A stretch of 64,000 nucleotides of DNA, from contig NW_025940701.1 in NCBI RefSeq assembly GCF_000764305.2, forward strand, positions 496,294-560,293. Reading direction: 5' to 3'. Position numbers and translations under genes: made by a program. The notes under the pieces are model-generated. The model had not been told where the DNA came from. It made no database searches and worked only from the letters and a program-made list of their open reading frames with translations. Origin of the DNA: Hyalella azteca. Taxonomy: Eukaryota > Arthropoda > Malacostraca > Amphipoda > Hyalellidae. Shown piece after piece: positions 12,801 through 27,800 of the stretch (positions are counted from its first letter, which is position 1; each line of letters begins with the position of its first letter).

Positions 12801-15800
12801 TTTAGTTTTATTCTTATTAATTATATCTGTCACTGTAGTGTTAATTATCCATGTAGGTTACTTGTTCTTCATAATAAGTATTGGAAAATCTGTTTTATTC
12901 GGTCGTGAGATTTCAAATACGTTGATATTTATTCCTTTGTTATTGCCGCTCGCTAACGGTTATTGAATCACTCAATTCTGTTGAAACTTGATTGGGTGTG
13001 TGGTTTGGCATCGATGTTATCTCTTGCCTTTGATGGATCATATTCATGCACAATTCAGTGTGAATAGTGACAACAGACGAGGCTGATTGCCTGTCCTGAC
13101 CTTACGGCTTCATTGCTTAACAAGATCTCATGAGGCCGAGTGAAGGGTAGCTATGCTACACTCTGGTGCGAGTGAACCCGACTCTTGTGATGCTATGTAA
13201 CATGAAGAACATGCACTTTGACGCAGCCACAAAAACCCTGGTGTTTTTTCTATCTAAAAAAGTGGAGGTTTGGATTTCTCGAATGTGAAGTTTGTTCTGA
13301 ATCAGTTTTGTTCATTTGCTAGTTGAAATAAATTTCAACCTCGCAGATCATGTTAAATATTAAATATTTTATCAAGCTCTTTCAAAATTTGCAATGGTTG
13401 TGGGCGCTTATAAAATAAAGAACGAGTTTATTGAGCAACTGTTTTTTTTTTGTCTTTTGGATCTGAAATATTTTTTCACTAATAAACTTAATTTGTCTTC
13501 CGTATCATAGCACTGTCTGAAATACCGAAATACACTTTTGCTATTGTAGCTTAGAGCACAATATGATATGCCATTTCCTTATCCATTTTAAGCTTGCTCA
13601 CACATTCTCTGATAATCAAATTTCCCGCCTAATCAAGAATTGTAAATGTTCGTTTCCCTTTTTTTCATTCGCGCTGGTGAAGTTAAAGAGTTTCAACAAA
13701 GTAAATGAAGCTCTTACATTCAGTACTTATGAAGTCGTGTCATCCCTAACAAAATTTAGAGTCGCCTCAGCTTCTGGTACTCCAAATCAGAAGCTGCCGC
13801 GTCTGTAAATTTTCACTGGGATGAGAGCCCCGTCATGGCTTCTTTTGCCCGGATTCGGCCATCCCGTTTAAAATTTCATGTAGTGCCTCAGCTCGCATGT
13901 GTCTTCTCTTTTATTTAATGCGATTATATGACGAAGAAATTTGTCTCCACTTTCCCACGCTTCGTGCCTGAGAGTACGTAACGTTCAACTTTCGTTTTAT
14001 GTTATACTTCTATTATGTACGAATGACGAAATCTTGGCACGGATATGAAGGTGTGAACTTCATTTTTGGACAGCGTTTTTTTCAATAATTTAGCCATCGA
14101 TTTTTTGTGATATAAAATAAATTTGAGCTTCATTGCGTACTTATTGTACGTGTATATGTTCGAATATCTTGGTTAGACGATTGAGGGTAAGCCTTATAAC
14201 AGATTTTTTCGTGAATTGGAAGAATTTTCTTAGTTGATACACTTTACACGATGTTTGGAAAAATCGTCGCTATTTATCATTTATTTTTTCTTTTTATGAG
14301 AAGCACATCGGAGTATTTTACTTTTCCAGCTTTAGCTGCGAATACGCAAAAACATTACTTGCTTCATCACGAAAATAAGTTTTTGTGTGCGCGGTGTCTG
14401 CAGCAGAAGCTTGCAGTAGTGGAGGTCATTTTTTCTTTTTATAAGAAGCGCATCGGAGTATTTTACTTTTCCGCATAAACGCAAAAAAAATTTACTTGCT
14501 TCATAAGGAACCAACTTAAGCTGCAAATACGCAAAAAATGTACTTGCTTCATCACGAAAATAAGTTTTTGTCTGCGCGGTGTCTGCTGCAGAAGCTTGCA
14601 GTAGTGGAGGTCATTAATTACCGGCCCCACGTCGGTTTGTCTCACTTTGCGTCCTCGTAACAAGATCAGCGCTACGAGATCCTTCGTGCTAGCTGGCTTC
14701 CCAAGACGCTCGACGTAAGTCCGTCAGTTATTGGTAACTTTCTACTGGAATTCTTGTAGTGGCTGATGTATCTCTCAAATTTCTGAAGAAAATTTTTTAT
14801 TTCGGTGTTGAAATCGTGGGGAACAATTCATCTTGAGGCAATATAAATAAAAATCGCGGTATAATTTGCTATTCGCTGATGATGCTCAGAGCATTGATAA
14901 ATTACTTTTGTTAAGGTTAGATGCCGGCTCTTGAATTACTTGATCATTGAAACAATTTGACTCTCAATACCTGCTGAAGTTTTATTTTACAGAACATAGC
15001 TGCTAATTTTGTGCACTCGTTTTTCTCCAAAAACCTTTGTATTTTTTACTGACCCAAGTCTTTTGTTTACCGAAGATGGTAAGAGTAGTGTGAGTGTGCA
15101 TTTATAGAAGCCTCCATTTCGGGCACCAGAAGTCCTGTTAAGTCTCGTCTCAAAAGGCCACCTTGACTCCTTTAAGAGTGTCCGCTCCGTACATGGAGTC
15201 GCGACCTGTAGCCGCGTATATCTACGGCCGCTAAACGCAAGGGTCGTTGAGCACGACGCTGGTGTGTGCTTTACGCAGCTCTTATATACATACTACGAGT
15301 ATATATGCTACTTGAGTAATGAGTATATATGCTACTTTGGCCGTACGGTCAAAACTCGCTTAAGTACACGTAGCGGCTCAAGTACACGTATAGCGGCCAA
15401 TTTCTCCTATGATGGGTGGGTTTAATTCGGATAGCCGTAAGGGATTGGCTGACGACGTTACGAACTCGTAACTGTTTTCGACAGTACGGCCCCTGATCAG
15501 CACCGCGCTGGATCTCGGGCCAAGCTTGCCGTCTACGGATTCGTTTTCACCCCGGATCTAAAGTCTCACTATACTTCAACGATAAAAGTAATGGAAATAT
15601 TGCACTCATGGGCGGGAAGGAGTTGATCGCTGCGTTCAGTCTTGTCAGACAATCATGGTTAACTGTTAATTTATTTATTAATTCAACAGCCTCACGCGGT
15701 GACCATGAGGGTCCGACACGGACATGCATCTTAACATCTATTGTCTCATCCGCAAAAGATGCTTATATATTCGTGATATCCATTTACAAACTTCCATTTA

Positions 15801-18800
15801 CACTGACAAAATTGTACAGGAGCCAATAATAATATTCTTACAGCATATACTTGCTTACTCTTATATTATTTAGTGTAATTCTTTCCTGTCTTGTCACACG
15901 TGTTACGTCAGCTGTCGAATAGTTTTACTCGAGCTATTTGATGATAGACTGTTTTGTATCCATACTCGCTTGCAAAATTTTTGCACTTAACATGATTATG
16001 TTGATATTCGCATGCCAGTACATCCTTATCATAACTCTTGCATAAGTTGTATTGCTTGAGATGATTTTAGGAACGGCTTTCTTCGTGGTTTCGAAAGATA
16101 ATATTTATGTGGCACTAGAGGCCCTAAATCTGCCAGCATTAGAGCCATAAATACGACCTCCGGTGTAGCTTACTTCAGCCGTATTGAACTCTGGAGCTCA
16201 GGATGTTTTATTGGAGACACCTGATGCTGCTCCCAGCGTTGTAAATTTCTTTGTGTGTACTGTTCATGAGGGTTTCTAAGCAGTACTTTGATGACACAGT
16301 CGTAAAATTTTTTTTAGCTTTATAATTATAAGAGTATTTTCCATCTAGCCTATCTTCCGATAAATTAATTTCCCCGCCTGCCAAATCATAAGAATTCGCT
16401 AAACTTTTTATATGAAATTGTCCTCCCTACTTTCCAATTTGAGTATTGCCTGTGATTTCCCTCATTAAAGCTAAGCACCGATCCTCTGCTCTGCATTAGC
16501 CGATAACATCGATCGTAACAGGGAAAGCCTGCAGGCTCATTGCGAGCTCCACTTCGATTGCATTGGCCTACGCGTTAGTGCCCCATGGCCTTGTCTGCAT
16601 AAGAAGGTTTCCTGTCATTTGTTTAGTGGACTCGTGGAAAACACGCCGATAGTAAATGGCTCAATCTAATTTACATATTGGCAAGCTGCCTTCAATGATA
16701 TACGAGAATTGTCCGCGTTTCACTTTGGAAATGGTTAACTGTTGTTGATAATTTTCCAATGTTCAACTGAATTTTCTAGTATTGTTTCTTGAAAATTGTT
16801 TTTCATCCCTAAACTTGAATTTAATTGAGACCATGTGCTACGCTTGTGCTAAACTGTTACGCAAAGTTATTGTTGATGTTAGCAAGCCCAACACGTGCGA
16901 GTCCGCAGTCTTCATACCGTTCTTTTCGTTGGCAATGTTGCCATAATTTCTCGTATGGTTGATATTAATGCGTGTGTTTTCACCAATATCGTGGATCATT
17001 CAGCCTGATTGCGAGCTCTCATATTGACAGGTATAACGACCTAGAACGATTCCATGCAATACGATCGCTTCTGTTAACGCCCCAATATCACGGAGCCTAC
17101 AAGATGGCTCTGCCATGAACAGCTGCTATTAAATTCATCGGTAGCTCACGTCCGGCCGACCGGCAGCAGTTCACTATTTCCTGGGAATTTTCTGTAGGCT
17201 GTCGGGCCGGGAATGTGAAGTTCGTATGCAGATAGCGCCTCGTGATGGACATTTCATTAACCGCATCAGCCGCTGCGATCTGCGCTCTCAAATGCCATAC
17301 CCGAGCTAACATTTTTATTGAAATACGGCACCTCTTTATTTACCACTGTAATATCAGTGATACTGAGACCACAGATCACTGAACGCTTATGCACAGGAAA
17401 AATTATTCAGGAAATATACCTTGATGACACTTCATTAATAATTATTTCTAGTGACTTTCAAAGTAGGTGTTTTCGGTAACTATCACGATAGTTCAATTCA
17501 AGTGAATTTTTGAGAATCTCGAATAAAAGCATCTACAGATCAGTTGAAAATTTATTATGTAGCTTTCCTAAAGCACGACACTTAAATTTCGTTATCACAG
17601 GAGATTTCGCAACTTTGAAGACTATACAACTGTGAATATCGCTATTTTCTTGGAAACCAATACCTAACGTCAATTTAAACGAGGGTGCACATTAACCTCG
17701 TTTTAACAATTAACGGTAAGCAGGATGCCTTCTGAAACAGTTGAAACATTGGTTGTATGTAAAAGGTGTCTAAACTAGTCACAAAAATTTTACAAGGAAT
17801 AATAGAGACAATTTTTAAACTATTTGCGTGGTATGTAAAAAATTTAGATTCTTTCAACTTGAGTCGAATCCAGTTCCGGCAAAAAGACGCCATCTGCTTG
17901 ATAGTTTTCCGATTGGTGTCGTTTCTCGCCAGCGCAAGAAAAATTTCGCTGAGAAGTCTTGCACGCAATCGAATGGGGTTTATTACTCGGCGTGTCCCAC
18001 AACCTACAATTTATTTTAACCCCCGACATGTAATAGAAAGGCAGCGAGCTCTCGAGTTTTGTCATGAAAAGACAGCTATTTTTCGGTAGAAAATTTTCGG
18101 GAAAGAGAGCTATTTCATGCGGTAGAAATACCGCATGAAACCAAGTCGTTCTCAACTTGAAACATTTTTTCGATATTCCTACCCAGTTTTACATAGCATA
18201 CGGGTTCACGTAATTTGTTTCATGAATATTCAGTCGGCATGCTCTATTCAATTCATCATTCTTAGTTCAATTGTATATTTATCAAACACTTATTAAACAT
18301 TAGCTGTTGACGGGCAGCTGGGTTATATTTATATTTTAAAAATTTACTGGCAGCTGGGTTTTATTATTTTATAGCTTATTCCTTATCAAATTTTATATCA
18401 GCATATAAGATTTTATGGCACGTGTGCAGTATAAGCAAGGCGGCTCACTGTCTGGCACTGCAGAGCTTCCGGCTGCGGCGAAGACAAGCAAGTTTCGCTG
18501 CAGTTTCAATTTATAGTCGCGCTCTGCAGTGTTGATGGCTTCAATAGGACTCTCTCTGTACTGCAGCTTCAGTTTTTGCTGGAAAAATGATCAAAATCAA
18601 AGAATGTTCAAATTGGCACCCTGCTTGAACTAATAAACAAATTTAATTTAAGGGTTTCCGACAAATTTAGTTTAAGGGGGCAACCCTGCTTGAACTAATA
18701 AACAAATTGAGTTTAAAGCTTTCCGTTGCTTATATATGAAACAGTTTCTTCAGTCACAGTCCACGGGCATGCTTACTATGAATTAAATTTGTCTAAATAA

Positions 18801-21800
18801 TGTTTTGGCGCATGATAAATTTAATATCACGAAGCGCTTTTTGGAACCTAGTGAATTTCAATTTCTCTGCGGCTTTATGTTGATTGCACACTGCAGTCTG
18901 ACAGCCAATTTATTTGCCACTGCAAGATCGTCATCGGAGAAAACTATATAAATTTGAGCGCAGTGTGATGGCGCGCCTAGAAACACACTTCCTAAAAGCC
19001 TCGTTTGTATTGGGACCGTATATATGGGATTTTTCTAATAATTTTTAGGAAACGTCAGTGTAAGTTAAAAATGAATATCCTATCTACCAATCGTCCAATA
19101 CGGTACTTTAATTATTTCACATTTGACGGACTGTTCATAAAAAGAATTAATTTGCTTTTGATATTCACTTTTTCAATTCGTTAAAATTCTGCTTCAAATT
19201 CTGGCGAGTGTAAATTCGTTGGAACCTCGGCACTAATTATATTAATTAAGCATGAAATTGTCACCTGACTTTTTGTTGGAAATGCAGCATAATCTAATTA
19301 TATTTGCCGATGCTTGCCTGTGTGCTGCGCTTCCTTACATTCATTTGATTATTTTAAACCCGAAGTTTTGAAATTTAGAGGCATGAACAGCATAGTCGTT
19401 GCAGAGCAAAAGCGTGTGGGCTCCTAATGACCTAGGCTCCACCATGTTTACACAGTTCCCCGTGGTTGTTTACTCGAAGCACCCACGAGCCCTCGCTGCT
19501 CGAGCTCGTCTTCCCTCTCTGAGGGGAGTGTCGAGCCTCGGACTCGATCATTTTTCTATTTGGCCAGGGGAAACTCTGGGCTGCCATCTTACTTACTTCT
19601 GTCGAAAGTGAGTAATGGCTTGTTCTGTATCTGGTCTTGTGCTTAGCTCTCACACGTACACTCTCCGCGGTTCCCTGTTTAGCTTAAACTAAAATGAGTC
19701 ATCATATTTCTTATTTCAGTCGAGATATTTACAAACTTTATAAATATGAAAATTTCATTCGCAGCTTAAGATTTCAGTCAGATATGCATTGACACAATTT
19801 ATTTAGATTGCAGCAATGTCTCAATCTATTGATAGGCTTATCGGCTCACATAACACTTATCAGTGATTTCCGCATGCATGCAATAAAGTTTTATTGGCTG
19901 CGGCCTAGGACGCGCTCTGAGATTGGCACCCTCTTTATAGTGTAGTGAGCAATCCGAGTTAATGAGAGGTTTCAGTTGCGAGGGCCTTCTAATAAAGCTG
20001 TTATGCGAGGTATATGTGTCGTTGTTGTGCAACTGTCATCGTAAAATTTAATTATCTCTTGTTTCTATTCTCATATGCTGAACTGAGCTGTAATTATCAT
20101 TGTTTCAACACTGAAATTTCGATAAAGAGCCGCTTTCTCTGTTGTGCTTTGTCTCCTGAACGTTTTAGAAAGGATCGTGTGTTTTTAGGTCTCTCCATCT
20201 TTTAAATACCTAGTTCTCTCACTGATACACTAGGCTTCTAATAAAACTACTCCGTGGCTTGAATGTGTTCGCTTTAACTTGATTATTTTGGCCGCGTTAT
20301 TATGTTCCTCTATACTGCAGCTGTGGTGCTCCTTTAAAATTCACGAGGGGCTCTAAATTCTGACGCTGGACGCTGTGAGGGTCAACCTTAAATCTTACCA
20401 GCCTTGTTCGTCTCCATTCCTGTCTCGTGAAGACTCTCTGCCCTCTCCTTACGTCGTGCCTTCTTACCGATACTTCGTAGTTAAAGTCTTCATTCTCATC
20501 GCTTGAACGAGGGTTGCATACCGGCGGGCCTGAGGGCAGCCGCTCCCCTCGCTACAAATTTGGCTTCGTGTCGACCGAAATAAATAAAAGACTGGCGGTG
20601 TTTTTTTTTGTGGTCGGTCTAGTGAGCTGGACCGTGAATCTCTGTGTGTGCGAATTATCTTAGATCATTTCGATACTGAAATTTTTCCTACCTGGTGAAA
20701 ATATCATGAAAAAATAATTTTTTATTCTTGCCTATTCTTTATGTCATATCAATAAATTTACTTCTTTTTTGGCAAGCTGCTGCTTGAAAAATTATCACAT
20801 TTTGTAAGATGTAACTAACGTGAGGGAATGAAGAGATTGCAGTACCACAAGCACTTTGGTAGTGAAACATGGAAACTACATATAGCTGTATGATGAATTC
20901 AATTAACAGACTTGAAAAATTAATTTTAGAAATTTTACCTCATTCTTTTTAACGGATACAAAATTTCATCCAATGTCTATACAATCTAAATTTTCTGCGA
21001 AAGTTTAATATACATACTTCACAAATTTGGTCGTATTCCTAAGTTTACGTGTTCTTTCGGCTGATGTCAAAGCCTGGTTTTCTTGTTGAAATGCTTTTAA
21101 ACAACGGCGAGGTTCTTTTCTAGACGTGTCTCTGTTGTCGCGTTGCTTCCTACCTCGTTCTTATCGCGTCGCTCTCTGCCTCGTTCTTATCGCGTCTCTC
21201 TCTACCTCGTTCTTATCGCGTCTCACACTGCCTCGTTTTTATCGCGTCTCTCTCTACCTCGTTCTTATCGCGTCTCTCTCTACCTCGTTCTTATCGCGTC
21301 TCACACTGCCTCGTTTTTATCGCGTCGCTCTCTACCTCGTTCTTATCGCGTTTCTCTTTGCCTCCTTCTTATCGCGTTGCTCTCTGCCTCGTTCTTATCG
21401 CGTCTCTCTCTGCCTCGTTCTATCGCGTTGCTCTCTGCCTCGTTCTTATCGCGTCGCTCTCTGCATCTTTCTTATCGCTTCACACTCTGTGTCTCGTTCA
21501 TATCGCGTCTCTCTGTCTCCTTCTTATCGCGTCGCTCTCTGCCTCGTTCTTATCGCGTCGCGCTCTGCCTGTTTGTTATCGCGTCTCTCTCTACCTCGTT
21601 CTTATCGCGTCTCCCTCTGCCTCCTTCTTATCTAAAAGATGCCCTTCGGTGCGTCACTATCGCGACGATATGGCGCAGAGTTGTGAATGCGTGGGCGTGT
21701 CGACTCGAGCGCCTTTACCTTGCCTGGCACGAATGTTCTGATTGGGAAATTTTTCGTAGGTGGCAATCATCTCGTGCTATTCTCTGGGCAAAAATACTTT

Positions 21801-24800
21801 GAATGTGGTTCTTTTTTATTAGTGATTCTTTCATAAAATCTAATGAGATTTCATGAGCTCTTTGTGAATATTGGTTAACAACAATAGAAAAAAGTATGAA
21901 TTTAAAAGTGTTTTCACTCCGTGATAAAGTGTTTTTTTTCTGTTTTCTTTTAGAAAATATGGTTTCATTAAACCTGATCAAACATGGTTTGATCTGAGAA
22001 GCGTTATGTTGAGTTGAACGATAATAAATATTTATTAGAATAATAATATTACATTTTTATTTTTTTCTAATGTTTCTTCAATTTAAAGTACTCATAATGT
22101 ACTGTTATTTACATACTTTGTACCATGTTTTTCTCCTGGCTGTCACAGTTCAAAGTTTGGCAAGGTCGCTCACACTGCAGCGTCCATATTTCACGTTTTC
22201 GATTTCCATGAAAAGCCGCTTAACCAAATGGAATCCAAGAAAATACTTACGGAAGTTCGGATGTTTTCTTCGTGGGGGTCTAAAGTCTCGTGTGAGATAT
22301 TGTTATACGTTTGTTTTTATTCGACTCTCATCCAGCGTTATTGTGCTCCGAAGATTGTTTTGGTCCCCATTCTTATTTATGAACTGGTACTATTGGCAAT
22401 TTCGCTTCATTCAACAAACATGTTTTTTGTAATATGTGCGACTTGATTTTTATTATTACAAAATAATTTTGCGCATAATTTGGTGATGTGAGCATATTAA
22501 TGAATCAATATCGTTGTATCTGCAGTTTTGGAAGTGACCAAATATAGTTAGAAAATGGACAAGTTTTACGAGTATTTCGTATCCGAGAGATGAGAAATTC
22601 AATTATATTACGAAAATTAAAAATCACAGAATGGCCCAAAAAAACTCTTTTCAGGGATAGTCATATTGACGCTTATTTTTCTTTACGAATTGTTGAACTC
22701 ATTTCAGTCTACAAGATGAACCGTTACTGTAGTTCTTTCAGAGTCTTTTTATCGCTTTCAATTGACCGCTCTTCAAATGACTGTCCTTATTTAATATCTT
22801 CGTTGGTATCGCCTCTTGCCTGCCGTTATCGCTATCTTACTCTCGTATCGACAGGTTGCGTTGAAAGAACTTCAGTGACGGCTTCCTTTTGAAAATCAAG
22901 TTGGAGGCTTTCTTTTGAAAATCGAGTTGGAAATTCAAAGTCTATGCTGTTATTGAAACGATGCACACAGCTATTTTTTGTGCAGCGATCGAGTGGAGTG
23001 GATACCTTTATTGTTTTAAAAGTTACTTGTATCTGAAGGTCTTGTAACGAGTCTTACCACTTGTGGAAAACGTTACTTTTACCTCAGCCTCATTCACGGT
23101 AAACGAGATTGGTGATTCTTCTTAGTTTCCAGTTTATTGAACTCCGTAAATTGCTTGGCTTTTTTTAACAGTTTTAGAAATATTGGTAATTAATCGAGGT
23201 TTCGTCACTTGTTTTCTACTAATAAGGCTGATTGACCAGACACAGTCCTATCGAACGCATTTATATGATTAATAATAGATGTATGTTTTCCATTCTAACA
23301 ATTTTTCCTCAAAAAATTTATGAACTTGATCAGGATCACATTTTGCCCTCTGTAATGATGGTCTCCAGACTCACAATTGGGTTCATTTCTTTATATTTTG
23401 TATCTCGGATATACTCGGCCCAAAGCAGAGTAAGTTCGCTTACCTCGGCCGGTCGTTTGGAGCGGTCGTATGGCCAATATGCGATCCCCTCACGGTTGCT
23501 CGAGGGACCGTTTGCCGGGCCTTCGCGTCCGCTTTCCGGGCCTTCGGGTCCGCTTGCCGGGCCTTCAGGTCCGCTTTCCGGGACTTCGGGTCCGCTTTCC
23601 GGGCCTTCGGGTCCGTTTGCCGGGCCTTAGGGTCGACCTCACAAGTTCCCATGATGACCTCGACCCTGCAGGGTCTGATTTGTCCTCATTGTCCTCTCCC
23701 CTGCCCAGGGCAGGTCCGTTCACGACCAGTCGTTCGTTATCGCTGGCTGATCTTCAACGCTTTTTTCGCCATCAATTACATGACCTAAATCTTGACGAGC
23801 TAAATCTCTAATTTAGACACTGGCTCTCGTTAGAAATTTTGGCGCGAACAGAAATATTGCCGTTGGCCAAATCCTGATTTTATAAAATTATCGAGACTGA
23901 TAATCTTTGCTTAAAAGGTGGACACAAGCATTGATTAATTTTTTTTAAAGTTTTTGGGGACTGTGTTCTATCCCATTTTAATCTATGTTATTACTGTTAG
24001 TGTTAACGCTCATGCGCGAAAAATCATGCTCTTTCCTCTCGAATTTCTTGTCCTTGCAAACTAGAAGGGACGTGGGTAATGAGGTGTTAAGGTCCTAATG
24101 AGATCATCGGAGGGGGCTCGCAACTTAACGTGTTTCGGATCACTGAGCTCTGCATCTGCTTAAGCTTCCACAGGCAAGTTAGGAAAACTACAAGCAGTTG
24201 CCCAGTGAGCACATACGAACAAATCTCATAAAATTGCATGCACTTCGTAATTCTTAACCACAATTCGATATTGTCATTTAGCGCCCACAGAAAACCGTAT
24301 TAATATGTTCAATTATGTTGTTTGCCAATGCCGAGTTTCTGCTTTAGCTTTACTGCTGCCCAACGCGAGGTTCGAGCCTCAGGCATTGGTAAAATCGCGT
24401 GTTCAGTGCCGTTGTGCATATACTTTTACTAATTATTTTTTACAGGTCAAGATTTTGGATGTTATTCGATATATTCTTGCCAAATTTCCAAATTGCTTCT
24501 ATTAAACCAAAGTTGGGGGAGTAAAAAATAATAGTCAAAGTTTGATGTTCACCTTCATCTGAGATCGGGTATCGAATTGCAACAGTTTGGCGTTTGTGTT
24601 TACGTAAATACAAATCCCTGTTTCTACACATGTGTCTCCTGCATATGTTTGTTATTTGTTATCATCACACTAACGTATTGCTGGTCTTGCGTGACGCAAA
24701 CTAGTCCGTCTTGCAGTGGCAGGACCAAAAGGATATCCTCGGTATATAGCCTCGGCTATAACAAGACAAATCCGGTGCTGTCTGCTGATTTCCCTTTATT

Positions 24801-27800
24801 TGTTACCTCCAAATGTACTCGTATATTATTTGTAATAATATAATATAAGTATTTATGATAATTTAGAAGTATTAATACTATAGCATTACTATAGAAGTAT
24901 TTAGTATTATTTATCATTTTTCATATTATAGAAGTCGATGCGATTTATACGGTGGGCGTTTATTTGAATATTGAATAATCATGCATATTGACATAATCAT
25001 GCATAAGGTAGTCATTTTCTTTTCAGATTTTAGATTGTCTTTAGTTTTTTTCAAATTTCGAGTGCAATTAAGTATCGTTCGAAAAATTAAGCTCTAATTT
25101 TTATTAACTAAACTAGAATACATGTGTTAGTAAATGGATTGATTCGTAGTCAATCTTACCTATTGCTATTGCGAATATATAGTCGCCAATTTGATGAAAA
25201 AAACTTTTGACCTGTAGCCGGGATAACTCAGGGGTTCATGCAATTGATAAAAATTGTACTAGAATAAAATGCGTTCATCTAATCGGCTTGAAAATACCGC
25301 AATTTTGTTAATATTAGAAATTCATCAGCCAATGAACTCGAAATCGATCATATGTTACACAAGTTTGACATTCTAGAATCTAGATGAATGCAGTTATCCT
25401 ACTGAGTCAATATATTTTGGTTTATAAATTGTTGGTTATTGCCTTCTCAAACATATCAGTGAATATTCTGCACTTTTAAACGTAGACTAAAATTTCCTAA
25501 CTAAAATGGATTCCCCTACAAGAGTTTATGTTAATTAATGTACATTAATGAACAAATATATATTAAAACATTAAGATGTTTTTGGTTGCACTGCATTTGT
25601 TAAGCGCGGCGTCTAGTTGTTCGTGCGGACGGTGTCGGGTGCTCTATTGATCAGGTCACAGCGCTGCCTCTGCAGTGCCGCTTATATTAACTGACCTTCA
25701 CTCTACTTGACTTCGATTGTTATCGTGCGAACTCGGTGACTTGCGGCTGGTTAACTTGTACACCGACAAACCGATCTTACATTCTACTGCGTTATCGTAA
25801 ACTTGTATACCGACAAACCGATCTTACATTCTATTGCGTTATCGTAAACTTGTATACCGACACAACCGATCTTTCATTCTACTGCGTTATCGTAAACTTG
25901 TATACCGACAAACCGATCTTCATTCTACTGCGACATCGTAAACTGGTATACCGACAAACCGATCTTCATTCTACTNTATATGAAAAAATCAAAAAAATCA
26001 AAAAAATCGAAAAAATCAAGAAAATCATGATTTTTTTATAAAAAAATCAAGTGATTTAATCACATGATTTAATCATTTTGATTTAATCACTGCCAACCCT
26101 GGACTTCATTCCCATGTGTTTCAAATGACTTCTCTAGTATCAGCGTGAACATTTCTTGTCATGTCGTTCATCAATCGTGTATCATGTCGTGTTTACCATA
26201 ATACTATATTATTATTGACGTTTATATTTATTTGAAACGTATCCATTTTCTTTACTTTAAAAAATTGAGGCCTTAGGTTTATTTTGTATCAGAATGCCTC
26301 CAGAAAGTGTGCTCTGATTTATCAGAATGCGTCCAAAAATTGTGCTCTGGTCTATCAGAATGCATTTATTTAAACTTTGATTTAATTATGAACGTGTATT
26401 TTTATTTGCAGGCATTGAAGGCGTGAAGGTGGTGGGTCGTGTTGGGGGAGTGCCTTCCCCTCAGCTGCTCCCCTCGTCTCCCCACCCCTCACCGGCCATC
26501 ATGAGTGCCGCCCCTTCACCAGTTCACCTCAGCAACAAGGTAATAATATTAATAATAATAATAATAAATACGGCATAAATAACAATATTCTACGGCAAAA
26601 ATAATTATAGTCTACGGCAAATATAATAATATTTTACGGCAAAAATAATAATATTCGGTTTACGGCACAAATACCATGCTATTTGTGTCGTAAACCGAGG
26701 CAGGTGTTGTGCACCAAGTTACGTGTTGTATGAGATTGACGTGTTTTTCATATTCCTAGACTTGGCTTCTATAATGGGGGTCAAATGTGTTTGTTGTGTT
26801 GCCAAGGCAGTGAACAAAGTGGTCGAAGGTTTGGGGATTTTTATTATTCACCTGTGCTTTTAATGAAAAAAGTAACATTATTTTTTCAAGGCTTGAATCG
26901 AACCAACGGTCACGAGTTACTGTACAGTGAATCTAATTTTGCATGTTACAATCTCTGACGCTGAATTATTTTCGCTTTGGGTTAAATGTTTAACGTGAGC
27001 CAGGACTGAAGATTATCGATTATGGTCATAATTTTACATGGAACTGATCTTCGCTTCCATATATTTATAACGCATGACGTTGTGCTTGCGCTGTACAACA
27101 AACTCACAGCAGCTATTGTGTCTGTAATGTAAAAGCAAAGGTTCCGACACTTTCCAGAAGGACGCACGGACAAGAGCTAGCATGTCATTGAGTAAAAATG
27201 CTAAGAGCGTTGCGTTTGTCCTGAGTTTATATTATTTAATATTAAAATCCAATGAGTTGATAATTCCGGTTACTAATCCCTTCAAGAGGAAGGAAGACAT
27301 GTTAAAAACTCTTTGAAAATTAAAAACTTTTCAAAGAACTAAGAAGGACTTGAATTTGTCTCGGATTGGCTATGAATAAAATGAAACGCTTTCGTCTTGT
27401 AATCTGTAGCACTCAATCAGGAATCAATAGAATTTAGCTATAAAATAACTTTTTAAAGAGAAAGTTGCACGCTATAGTGGCCTGATGTGGTGATTCATTT
27501 GTCTTTTACTATCGATTTCACCATTTTACTTTGTTATTTAACTTTCAGAAGCGAAAGTTTTACTCTATAGAGGTCTAAAGTGTTACTATCAATTTTAATT
27601 CATTATTTTACTTCTGGAAGCGAGAAAGTTTCACTCTATAGTGGTCTAATGTGTTACTATCAATTTTACTTCACTATTTTACTTTGAAACGAGAGTTTTA
27701 CTCTATAGTGGCCTGGGGACATACTTTCAAAATTCGCTAAGTGAACATAAGTACTTACGCCCTATTTTCTTGTCTATGATTGGTGGATTTTGCTTGAAAA

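Larger units (their letters stand above)
9887..26411 (+). other. Intron 1 of the RUSC-like gene (16.5 kb)
   Basis: Bounded by GTAGGT and TTTGCAG. It contains no exon I can support on the + strand. It does hold satellite arrays at 14285-14600, 18597-18722, 21128-21635, 23505-23632 and 25745-25975, a CCTAA run at 10363, a perfect hairpin at 18113-18140, the end of an hAT-like element at 25981-26101, and one undetermined base (n) at 25976. A minus-strand exon-like island lies at 10.78-11.02 kb. The remainder is AT-rich unique sequence in which I see nothing. Confidence 0.75.

Noticed and set aside
21126..21802. Three overlapping + frames of 127-219 codons
   Set aside because: Made by a 26-bp satellite that cycles through frames; all three are open equally.
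24366..24380. GGTTCGAGCC resembling a tRNA B box
   Set aside because: No A box at the right distance and no cloverleaf could be drawn.
26656..26697. Hairpin considered as a microRNA precursor
   Set aside because: An 18-bp stem with a 6-base loop is too short for a Drosha/Dicer substrate.
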